Source: Lachnospiraceae bacterium FE2018 (GTDB lineage: Bacteria > Bacillota > Clostridia > Lachnospirales > Lachnospiraceae). Taken from it: DNA of 64,000 nucleotides. The stretch covers positions 1-64,000 of the forward strand of contig JNKK01000013.1 in assembly GCA_000702845.1 (NCBI GenBank). Reading direction: 5' to 3'. Shown here piece after piece: positions 43,092 to 49,902 of this stretch (positions within the stretch are counted from its first letter, which is position 1; each line of letters begins with the position of its first letter). The notes beneath the pieces are model-generated. The model was given only the letters and a program-made list of their open reading frames with translations, did no database searches and was not told the DNA's origin. The position numbers and the translations under genes were made by a program.

Positions 43092-43970
43092 ATGAAAGCA
43101 TTGATTTTTATTGAAACAAAAGACGGATCCCCCATCGGCACCAGCCTTGAGCTTTTTACGGCAGCAAAAGAAATCGGCGCGGAAGCAGTCGCAGTTTCCG
43201 TAAACGGCAAAGAAGGTGTTCTGGAAGAGGATCTGGTTGCAGCAGCGCTTGCTGACAAGGCAAAGGCAGAAAATGCAGAACTGATTCTGCTCTCAGCTAC
43301 AACACTCGGCAAGCTGGTAACTGGACGTGTGGCAGGACGTCTCGGCGGCGGTTCTGTCAACGATGTTATCTCGGTCGCAGTAGAAGACGGCAAAGTTGCT
43401 GTCATCAGACCGGTTTACGGCGGAACCATTCGTGAGAAGATCGTTGTTCAGGCATCTCCTGCAGTCATCAGTGTCCGCGGCGGCAGCTATGAGGCACCGG
43501 AAGATGCACCGGCAGCAGAGACAATTGACGCAGCTGACGGTGACATCCGCACAAAGGTCGTCGAGCTGATCGAAGAGGCAGGCGAGGCAGTCAACCTCGA
43601 GGATGCTGCGATCATCGTCACCGGTGGACGCGGCATGGGCGACGAAGAAAACTTCCAGCTCTGTGCACAGCTCGCAGAAGCACTCGGCGGTGTTGTCGGC
43701 GCAACCCGTCCGGCAATCGAAAATAACTGGATCGGCAGAAGCCATCAGGTCGGACAGTCCGGCAAGATCGTCAATCCGGATCTTTATATTGCCTGCGGCG
43801 TTTCCGGCGCAACCCAGCACGTTTCCGGTATGATGGGCAGTAAATATATCATCGCAATTAACAAAGATGAAGATGCACCTATTTTCTCGATCGCGGATAT
43901 CGGAATTGTCGGTGATGTAAAACAGATTCTTCCGCTGATGATTGAGGAAGTCAATAAGCGTAAGGCTTAA
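43092..43970 (+). CDS. etfA: Electron transfer flavoprotein alpha subunit (compact)
   Basis: 292 residues, somewhat shorter than the common 310-400. The FAD domain is intact: IIVTGGRGMGDEENFQL, GATRPAIENNWIGRSHQVGQ SGKIVNPDLYIACGVSGATQH and AINKDEDAPIFSIADIGIVG. There is no N-terminal ferredoxin extension such as that of Acetobacterium LctC. It should shuttle electrons between lctD, the acyl-CoA dehydrogenase and NAD/ferredoxin carriers. Confidence 0.93.
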   Translation: MKALIFIETKDGSPIGTSLELFTAAKEIGAEAVAVSVNGKEGVLEEDLVAAALADKAKAENAELILLSATTLGKLVTGRVAGRLGGGSVNDVISVAVEDGKVAVIRPVYGGTIREKIVVQASPAVISVRGGSYEAPEDAPAAETIDAADGDIRTKVVELIEEAGEAVNLEDAAIIVTGGRGMGDEENFQLCAQLAEALGGVVGATRPAIENNWIGRSHQVGQSGKIVNPDLYIACGVSGATQHVSGMMGSKYIIAINKDEDAPIFSIADIGIVGDVKQILPLMIEEVNKRKA

Positions 43971-44018
43971 TAAGTCAGGCGGTTAAAAAAGCGAAGAAAG
44001 AAATATGTTCAGCTGAAA

Positions 44019-44043
44019 TCCCCGCTGCTTCAGGCAGCGGGGA
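44019..44043 (+). other. Intercistronic hairpin etfA-larA
   Basis: CCCCGCTGC pairs with GCAGCGGGG (perfect 9 bp, 5-nt loop) and is followed by A rather than T, so it more likely stabilises or processes mRNA than terminates it. Confidence 0.55.
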
Positions 44044-44066
44044 AAAACTTATAAGGAATGACTTGA

Positions 44067-45344
44067 ATGAAGACAATTAAATTTTTCTACAGAGATACTA
44101 CAATGGATCTTGCTGTGCCGGATGATACACCGGTGCTGACTTCGGGTGTAGACCGCCTTGCAAGTGATAGAAACGGACTGGATATCGTCCGTGAGGCTAT
44201 GGAACATCCGATTGATTCTCCCCGTCTTTGTGAGCTGGCAAAAGGAAAACCAGACTGTGTAATCATTATCAGCGATCATACCCGTCCTGTCCCGAGTCCG
44301 GATATTCTTCCGAATATGATCCGGGAACTGAGAGAGGGAAATCCTGACATTAAGATTACCCTGCTTGTCGCAACAGGATTCCATCGCCCGACTTCAGCGG
44401 ATGAACTGAAGAGCAAGCTCGGCGACGCACTATATGAGGAGTTTAAGGATTCCATCATCGTGCATGACGCGCATGATCCGTCCCGCAACGTGAAAGTCGG
44501 CGTACTGCCGTCCGGCCCGGATTGCATCATTGACAAACTGGCAGAGGAGACTTCTCTTCTGGTTGCAGAGGGCTTTATTGAACCGCATTTCTTTGCGGGA
44601 TTCTCAGGCGGTCGCAAGAGTATCCTTCCGGGAATCGCGGATGCGGTTACTGTTATGGGCAATCACTGCTCGAAGTTCATTGACAGCCCTTATGCGCGTA
44701 CCGGAATTCTGGATAAGAATCCGATTCATGAGGATATGGTGGCAGCTGCAAAGATGGCGAAACTCGCTTATATCGTTAATGTTGTCATCGATGAGAATAA
44801 AAAGACCGTAGCTGCATTTGCAGGAAATTTTGAGACGGCACACAGAAAAGGCTGCGATTTCATCGCGGAATACGTGTGTGTGAAGCCTGAACCGGCAGAT
44901 ATTGTTATCACAACAAACGGCGGCTGGCCGCTGGATCAGAATGCTTACCAGTCACCGAAGGGAATGACAGCCGGTGAAGCAACTGTGAAAGACGGCGGTG
45001 TCATCATCATGCTTTCATCGTGTACGGACGGAAATGGCGGCGAATTCTTTTATCACATCATTGCCGATGAGCCGGACATCGAGACTGCATACCAGAAATT
45101 CCTTGCAACTGCACAGGAAGAAACCAGGCCGGATCAGTGGTGCTCACAGATTCTTGCCCGGATCGTGCGGAAATACACAGTTATTTTCGTGGCAGAGCCG
45201 GAACAGCAGGAGATGGTCGAAGGACTGAAAATGACCTACGCGCCGGATCTTGATACAGCTTATAAGATGGCACGTGAAATTAAGGGTGAGGAAGCAAGCC
45301 TCACCTGTATCCCGAACGGTATTTCGGTCGTCGTACGCGACTGA
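44067..45344 (+). CDS. larA: Nickel-dependent lactate racemase
   Basis: 425 residues. Residues matching those of Lactobacillus LarA are in place: Arg73 in SDHTRPVPS, His106 in ATGFHRP, His174 in GFIEPHFF, Lys184 in GGRKSILPG and His200 in MGNHCSKF. LarA interconverts D- and L-lactate with the nickel-pincer nucleotide, which LarE (36027) helps to make. Here it would let a stereospecific lactate dehydrogenase or lactyl-CoA enzyme use both isomers. Some LarA homologues act on other 2-hydroxy acids; context favours lactate. Confidence 0.92.
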   Translation: MKTIKFFYRDTTMDLAVPDDTPVLTSGVDRLASDRNGLDIVREAMEHPIDSPRLCELAKGKPDCVIIISDHTRPVPSPDILPNMIRELREGNPDIKITLLVATGFHRPTSADELKSKLGDALYEEFKDSIIVHDAHDPSRNVKVGVLPSGPDCIIDKLAEETSLLVAEGFIEPHFFAGFSGGRKSILPGIADAVTVMGNHCSKFIDSPYARTGILDKNPIHEDMVAAAKMAKLAYIVNVVIDENKKTVAAFAGNFETAHRKGCDFIAEYVCVKPEPADIVITTNGGWPLDQNAYQSPKGMTAGEATVKDGGVIIMLSSCTDGNGGEFFYHIIADEPDIETAYQKFLATAQEETRPDQWCSQILARIVRKYTVIFVAEPEQQEMVEGLKMTYAPDLDTAYKMAREIKGEEASLTCIPNGISVVVRD

Positions 45345-45365
45345 TTGAAGCATGAATCGTTGCTG

Positions 45366-45411
45366 AAAAAAAGACCACGCTGAGATGTATTTCCCAGTGT
45401 GGTCTTTTTTT
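45366..45411. terminator. Bidirectional terminator
   Basis: AAAAGACCAC-CTG pairs with CAG-GTGGTCTTTT with long A and T runs. It separates larA (+) from the flavin reductase gene (-). Confidence 0.88.
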
Positions 45412-45431
45412 CGAATAATGATCCCTGCAGA

Positions 45432-47495
45432 TCAGATTTTCATCGCAATATCCCATGCACCCCAGATCGCGGTTCTGACGTTTCCGACCTTCCGGCAGTC
45501 ACCGAGCAGATGCACATGTTTTCCTTCTTCCATGAGCGGAACAGGATGGTAGCCGACCGACATGATGACGCTGTCAGCGGGAAGATTCACAATGCTCTTA
45601 TCCTGACATTCTACCTCAACTTCGGTATCAGTGATATTCTTGACACCGGCATTCAGATAAACCGGGACATTGTTGGTTTTGAAGCAGTCCCTCAGATAAC
45701 TGGAATTTGCCAGACACATATTTTTGACTGCAATCAGATCATCTTTCATTTCTACAATTGCCGGATGTTTTCCTTTGCGGAAGAGATCCAGTGCAATTTC
45801 ACAGCCTGTCAGTCCGCCGCCGATAATTACGACGTTGTCGCCGGCTTCTTTTTTGCCCAGAAGATAATCTGTGGCATCCATTGCATAATCCGCAGCGCCC
45901 GGAATCGGAATCTTGTTCGCTTCCGCACCGGTAGCGATAATGATTTCATCCGCATCCAGATCGGTATCTGCGTTTACTTCTGTATTCAGCCGGATATCGA
46001 TGTGGAGTTTCTTCAGCTGCCGGATCATCCACTGAATCAGCTGTTTATCTTTTTCCTTAAATGCAGGCGCCGCAGCAGCAATAAAGATACCGCCCAGTTC
46101 ACCGCTCTTTTCATAGAGTGTTACCTTGTGGCCGCGCAGTGTCAGAATGCGTGCCGCCTCCATGCCGCCGATGCCGCCTCCGATGACAGCGACTTTTTTC
46201 GGATGCTTCGCCGGCCGGACGTAGTATTTCATGGACTGCATTGAGATCGGGTTGACCGCGCAGCGGCACATACCTGCAGTTTCAGAGAGATCCTGGTCAT
46301 TTGCCGTTCCGTTGTGTTTTGTGAGATTGAAGCACGCTGTGTGGCAGCAGATGCACGGTCGGATATCCTCTTCTTTATCCTTTATCAGTTTGGTGACCCA
46401 GCGCGGATCAGCCAGGAACTGACGGCCGACAGCCATTGCATCAATACCGCCTTCCGAGATTGCTTTTGCTCCGTCGGCAGGCTGCATGCGGCCGGCACAG
46501 ACAACCGGGATATCCACGAACTGTTTGATATGTTCTACATCTTCGAGGTTGCAGTTCTGCGGCATGTATTGCGGCGGATGTGCCCAGTACCATGCATCGT
46601 AGGTGCCGTTGTCGCAGTTGAGCATGTCATATCCGGCATCCTGCAGATATTTGACGGCACGCTCGGATTCCTCCATGTCCCTGCCGATTTCCTCGAATGT
46701 CTCGCCGGGCATTGCGCCGTACTGGAAATCCTTAGTCATGGAACGGACAGAGTAGCGAAGTGAGACTGGAAAGTCTTCGCCGCATTTTTCTTTGATCTCC
46801 TGGACAATCTCTACTGCAAAGCGGTAGCGGTTCTCGAACGATCCGCCGTATTCGTCCGTGCGGTGATTAGAATACTTCAGGGTAAACTGATCAAGAAGAT
46901 ATCCTTCATGGACCGCATGAACTTCCACGCCGTCGACACCGGCTTCCTTGCATAGGCGGGCCGTTTCACCGAAGGCATAGATAATATCCTGAATTTCTTT
47001 ATAGGTGATGGCACGGGTGGTTACGTCATCCGCCCAGCGGTTCGGGAGAACGCTTGGCGCGGCGGTGAGATATTCTGCATCAATGATCGGGCTGGCGATC
47101 TTATTCAGGACTTTGTTTTTGGCCAGCATCGCCAGCGGTGCGGTTAAGGCCATCGAGCGGCCGAAGCCTGCGGTCATCTGGACGAAGAATTTTGCGCCGG
47201 TCTTATGGAATTCATCCATAAATTCCTTCAGTTCCTTGAATTTGCGCTTATTCTGGTAGAGCCATTTTCCGCCCAGCATGTCCTTGACCGGCGCGATGCC
47301 CGGAATGACAAGACCGCAGTTATTCTTTGCGACATTCAGAAGAAGACGCGCTGCCTCTTTGTCAAAATGGCTTCCCATCGGTTCCATCCATCCGAAAATA
47401 CAGGTACCGCCCATCGGGGCAAGCACAATTCGATTCTTGATTTCCAGATCCCGGACCTTCCAGGGGGTGAATAAAGATTCATATTGCTGTTTCAT
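45432..47495 (-). CDS. OYE-family 2-enoate/2,4-dienoyl-CoA reductase-like flavoprotein
   Basis: 687 residues. The N-terminal FMN barrel (IKNRIVLAPMGG; GVDGVEVHAVHEGYLLDQFT with SNHRTDEYGGSFENRYRF) is followed by the 4Fe-4S motif CICCHTAC...MCRC (about 378-410), then FAD- and NAD(P)-binding Rossmann motifs (VAVIGGGIGGMEAARIL; VVIIGGGLTGCEIALDL). This is the architecture of 2-enoate reductase, FadH and BaiCD/BaiH. It reduces activated C=C bonds with NAD(P)H. It lies between the lactate cluster and the dehydratase locus, so an enoate or enoyl-CoA product of either is a possible substrate. ATG preceded by AAGGAGG. Confidence 0.87.
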   Translation of the reverse strand: MKQQYESLFTPWKVRDLEIKNRIVLAPMGGTCIFGWMEPMGSHFDKEAARLLLNVAKNNCGLVIPGIAPVKDMLGGKWLYQNKRKFKELKEFMDEFHKTGAKFFVQMTAGFGRSMALTAPLAMLAKNKVLNKIASPIIDAEYLTAAPSVLPNRWADDVTTRAITYKEIQDIIYAFGETARLCKEAGVDGVEVHAVHEGYLLDQFTLKYSNHRTDEYGGSFENRYRFAVEIVQEIKEKCGEDFPVSLRYSVRSMTKDFQYGAMPGETFEEIGRDMEESERAVKYLQDAGYDMLNCDNGTYDAWYWAHPPQYMPQNCNLEDVEHIKQFVDIPVVCAGRMQPADGAKAISEGGIDAMAVGRQFLADPRWVTKLIKDKEEDIRPCICCHTACFNLTKHNGTANDQDLSETAGMCRCAVNPISMQSMKYYVRPAKHPKKVAVIGGGIGGMEAARILTLRGHKVTLYEKSGELGGIFIAAAAPAFKEKDKQLIQWMIRQLKKLHIDIRLNTEVNADTDLDADEIIIATGAEANKIPIPGAADYAMDATDYLLGKKEAGDNVVIIGGGLTGCEIALDLFRKGKHPAIVEMKDDLIAVKNMCLANSSYLRDCFKTNNVPVYLNAGVKNITDTEVEVECQDKSIVNLPADSVIMSVGYHPVPLMEEGKHVHLLGDCRKVGNVRTAIWGAWDIAMKI

Positions 47496-47583
47496 GAATA
47501 TCCTCCTTAATGGGTTTCATAAATAACAGATCGTTGCTATAATCGAATTACATCAGAGTCATTATTAATCATGGAGGTGTCTT

Positions 47584-47853
47584 ATGGATCACGCACATAA
47601 TCATGATCATCCTCACCATCATCACACACATGCGCCCGGAGACAGCGAAGGAAAAGACAAAACACAGATTCTTCTGCAATATACCGCAGAGCACAACGAA
47701 CATCACGCAGATGAGCTGAATCCGCTTATCGAAGCGATGCGTGCCGCAGGACGGGACGAAGCTGCGGATCTCGCGGAGCAGGCACGCGCGGCATTTACGC
47801 GCGGAACCGAACTCCTCCGTGAAGCACTCGACGCATATACGCAGGAATGTTGA
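47584..47853 (+). CDS. His-rich putative nickel-handling protein
   Basis: 89 residues. The first ~17 are His/Asp/Asn-rich (MDHAHNHDHPHHHHTHAPG); the rest is an amphipathic helix bundle (LLQYTAEHNEHHADELNPLI, then Ala/Glu-rich). I have seen this pairing beside CooT genes in clostridia. The His cluster would bind Ni2+ or a similar ion for storage or delivery. GGAGG precedes the ATG. CooT follows 39 nt later. Confidence 0.7.
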   Translation: MDHAHNHDHPHHHHTHAPGDSEGKDKTQILLQYTAEHNEHHADELNPLIEAMRAAGRDEAADLAEQARAAFTRGTELLREALDAYTQEC

Positions 47854-47892
47854 TCTGAACAATGTAAATAACCAAAACGAAAGGACCGCCAT

Positions 47893-48081
47893 ATGTGCTT
47901 ATCGAATGTTTACAGAGAACAGGATCATACGCTTCTCATGGACAATACCAGCCGGATTGATGTCGACGGCGACAGGATCCATCTGCGGGATCTGTTCGGC
48001 GATGTCAGGGAAGTCAGAGGAACGATTGTTTCAGCTGACCTGGAACAGAATGAAGTCGTAATCCGCTGCGAAGAGGCCTGA
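47893..48081 (+). CDS. cooT: CooT-family nickel-binding protein
   Basis: 62 residues, starting MCLSNVYRE: the Met-Cys start and SH3-like small beta barrel (LLMDNTSRIDVDGDRIHLRD LFGDVREVRGTIVSADLEQN) are those of CooT, which binds nickel through Cys2 and helps mature CO dehydrogenase in Rhodospirillum. No CODH gene is in the window; the AcsB-like gene converges on it, 22 nt away. It probably supplies nickel to an enzyme of this locus or elsewhere. Confidence 0.82.
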   Translation: MCLSNVYREQDHTLLMDNTSRIDVDGDRIHLRDLFGDVREVRGTIVSADLEQNEVVIRCEEA

Positions 48082-48103
48082 GAGCCTGAGCTGCAGGTGT
48101 ATT

Positions 48104-48826
48104 TTATTTGCCTGCCTTTTTGCCCAGATGCATTTCCCGCATTCCCTCTACTTCATCACAGACTGCCTTCATCTGACAATGTCCGCAGTCTGTGGGAAGT
48201 CCGTCCAGAATGTGGGTCAGTGTTTTTGTGATGCCATCCACCTTTTCAGCGCATGGAACCAGTGCCGCAACGGTATCCGGATCCGTAACGAATATAATCC
48301 GCACATGACGTACCAGAGGGAGCGTATGGTATTTGCGGATGTACGTGCCGCCTACATAGGAGAACCGAATGCCTGCATCAATTACTTTTCTGCTGATGCG
48401 GACCTGTTCTTCGTTGCTTGTGGATGATACACGGACCATATAGCCTGCCGGAAACACGTGATATCGGATGAATTCGATCTCACGGATGTTCCGGTAGGCT
48501 TTTTCTGTATCTGTCGCTTCCTGAAGGTCTTCCGTTTCCAGGAAAACAATCCGGGCAAACGGGACGTCTGCATGGATGTCCGGAAGATCCGGTCCGCAGA
48601 CAATGATTTCATCAGAAGAAATCAGCCCGGGCGTAGTTGTCGCACAGGTATAATTGACCGATTCATATCCTTTGCCGCCCAGTTCAAATGCAGCGTCGCG
48701 CAGCATAACCAGTTCGCTTGTCCCCCGGTCTTTCCAGATCCGGGAAGGATCAGGCGGATAGTGTCTGCAGCTGCGCTGCTGAAGAATGCTGTTCGTCTGA
48801 TTGATAATTGCATCGTATAACTTCAT
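48104..48826 (-). CDS. Stand-alone AcsB/CdhC middle-domain homologue
   Basis: 240 residues. Several segments match the A2 domain of acetyl-CoA synthase (Moorella AcsB as I remember it): DAAFELGGKG, EIIVCGPDLPDI (AcsB IEVIGPDIDQI), RISRKVIDAGIRFSYVGG (AcsB RVSKDAVAKGFRFKNYGE) and VRHVRIIFVTDPDTV (AcsB DRVQVTIFTDEAKV). The A-cluster domain is missing; instead the C terminus has DCGHCQMKAVCDEVEGMREM, a Cx2Cx5C motif that could bind a cluster or metal. It is the last gene of the operon starting with cooC. Not an acetyl-CoA synthase by itself; function unknown. ATG at 48826 preferred over TTG at 48832. Confidence 0.75.
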   Translation of the reverse strand: MKLYDAIINQTNSILQQRSCRHYPPDPSRIWKDRGTSELVMLRDAAFELGGKGYESVNYTCATTTPGLISSDEIIVCGPDLPDIHADVPFARIVFLETEDLQEATDTEKAYRNIREIEFIRYHVFPAGYMVRVSSTSNEEQVRISRKVIDAGIRFSYVGGTYIRKYHTLPLVRHVRIIFVTDPDTVAALVPCAEKVDGITKTLTHILDGLPTDCGHCQMKAVCDEVEGMREMHLGKKAGK

Positions 48827-48839
48827 AGACAAAACCTTC

Positions 48840-49007
48840 TCAGAAATTCAGATCCTGCTTTTTCCGGTCAAAAATCTGGTTGACTAGCCGGTATGCCCAG
48901 GCCATCAGTTTCTGGTCCAGATTCCAGAAATAGACGACAAACAGAATGCCGAGCGCGGCCAGCAGGAGTTTCACCAGCTTTCCGCAGAGTTTCAACAATA
49001 ATTTCAT
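48840..49007 (-). CDS. 55-aa single-span membrane protein, copy 1
   Basis: MKLLLKLCGKLVKLLLAALG opens a basic/hydrophobic helix; then a conserved-looking FWNLDQKLMAW and a charged tail with DRKK. It starts at 49007 with an ATGA overlap on the activator stop codon and ends 14 nt before the AcsB-like gene, so it is a coupled member of the operon. It is related to the protein at 57042-57236, which shares MK-LLLK, a span, then F-[ND]LD-KL and a basic tail. It may tether the complex to the membrane. Confidence 0.75.
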   Translation of the reverse strand: MKLLLKLCGKLVKLLLAALGILFVVYFWNLDQKLMAWAYRLVNQIFDRKKQDLNF

Positions 49008-49801
49008 TTCTTTGCCAGTCCTTTCTGCCGTGCGAATTCTGCAGCGCCAAGTGCGCCCATCAGCTGAGGATCAATTGCGAGATCGACCACTTTCAGCTTC
49101 AGCACATGTTCAATCGCTGCTTTCAGACCATCATTTTTCGCACATCCGCCGGTCAGCGTAATGGAATCGGTTGCGCCGGCCTTTTTGGCCATGACGAAGC
49201 AGCGCTTGGCAACGGCCATCTGAATACCTGCCGCAATTTCATTCATCGGTTTTCCCTCGCCGACGAGCGTGATAACTTCTGATTCAGCAAATACCGTACA
49301 CTGCGCCGTGATCGGAATTACGTTTTTTGCGGAAAGAGAAAGTTTGGAAAATTCCGGAAGCGTCATCTCGAACGAGCGCGCCATCGCCTCGTAAAAACGT
49401 CCGGTACCCGCGGCGCATTTATCATTCATTGCGAAATTTTTGACCGTTCCGTCAGTATCAATTGCGATTCCCTTGACGTCCTGACCGCCGATATCGATGA
49501 TTGCCTTGACAGATGGGTTGGTGATGTGAACACCCATTGCGTGACAGGAAATCTCGGAAATATTTTCATCTGCAAACGGAACCTTGTTGCGGCCGTAGCC
49601 GGTGCCGATCAGATAGGAGAGATCCGCCTGACTGTTCAGATCCGGCACCTGGGAAATAACTTCCTGCATCGCCATCTCGGCAGATTCTTTTGCAATGATT
49701 TTGCTCTTCAGTGTCGTATCGGCAACCATCCTGCCGTTTTCATCAAGTATGACTGCTTTCGTGTAGGTAGAGCCTACATCACAGCCGCCGAAGTATTTCA
49801 T
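49004..49801 (-). CDS. 2-hydroxyacyl-CoA dehydratase activator (HgdC family)
   Basis: 265 residues. ASKHA ATPase with FGGCDVGSTYTKAVILD (1-20) and IDIGGQDVKGI; the two cysteines that bind the 4Fe-4S cluster at the dimer interface are Cys129 (NDKCAAGTGRFYE) and Cys168 (AQCTVFAESEV), matching Cys127/Cys166 of HgdC. It hydrolyses ATP to push an electron at very low potential into the dehydratase. The ATG at 49801 follows GGAGG. It is the only activator in the locus, so it may serve both dehydratase pairs. Confidence 0.93.
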   Translation of the reverse strand: MKYFGGCDVGSTYTKAVILDENGRMVADTTLKSKIIAKESAEMAMQEVISQVPDLNSQADLSYLIGTGYGRNKVPFADENISEISCHAMGVHITNPSVKAIIDIGGQDVKGIAIDTDGTVKNFAMNDKCAAGTGRFYEAMARSFEMTLPEFSKLSLSAKNVIPITAQCTVFAESEVITLVGEGKPMNEIAAGIQMAVAKRCFVMAKKAGATDSITLTGGCAKNDGLKAAIEHVLKLKVVDLAIDPQLMGALGAAEFARQKGLAKK

Positions 49802-49835
49802 AATTACCTCCTTCTCTCCTGTATGCTTATTATTT

Positions 49836-49882
49836 CCCTTTACAGAAAGAGGAGTCGCGCGCGCACCGCGTCCGCAAGCTCC
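49836..49882 (-). repeat. 47-nt conserved intergenic element, copy 1
   Basis: Minus strand, between the large subunit and activator genes. It begins GGAGCTTGCGGACGCGGTGC, continues with alternating GC to ACTCC, and ends CTGTAAAGGG. It matches 56966-57012 at 43 of 47 positions. It can fold as a GC-rich hairpin closed by GGAG/CTCC. Confidence 0.8.
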
Positions 49883-49902
49883 TCGCGCACCGCGCACGGA
49901 AG

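Noticed and set aside
45399-46244. A 281-codon frame antisense to the OYE-type reductase
   Set aside because: The minus-strand gene has complete FMN, FeS and FAD motifs; this frame has none.
48104-48826. Calling the AcsB-like gene an acetyl-CoA synthase or CO dehydrogenase
   Set aside because: Only the middle domain is present; the A-cluster domain and the N-terminal CODH-binding domain are absent, so enzymatic identity cannot be claimed.
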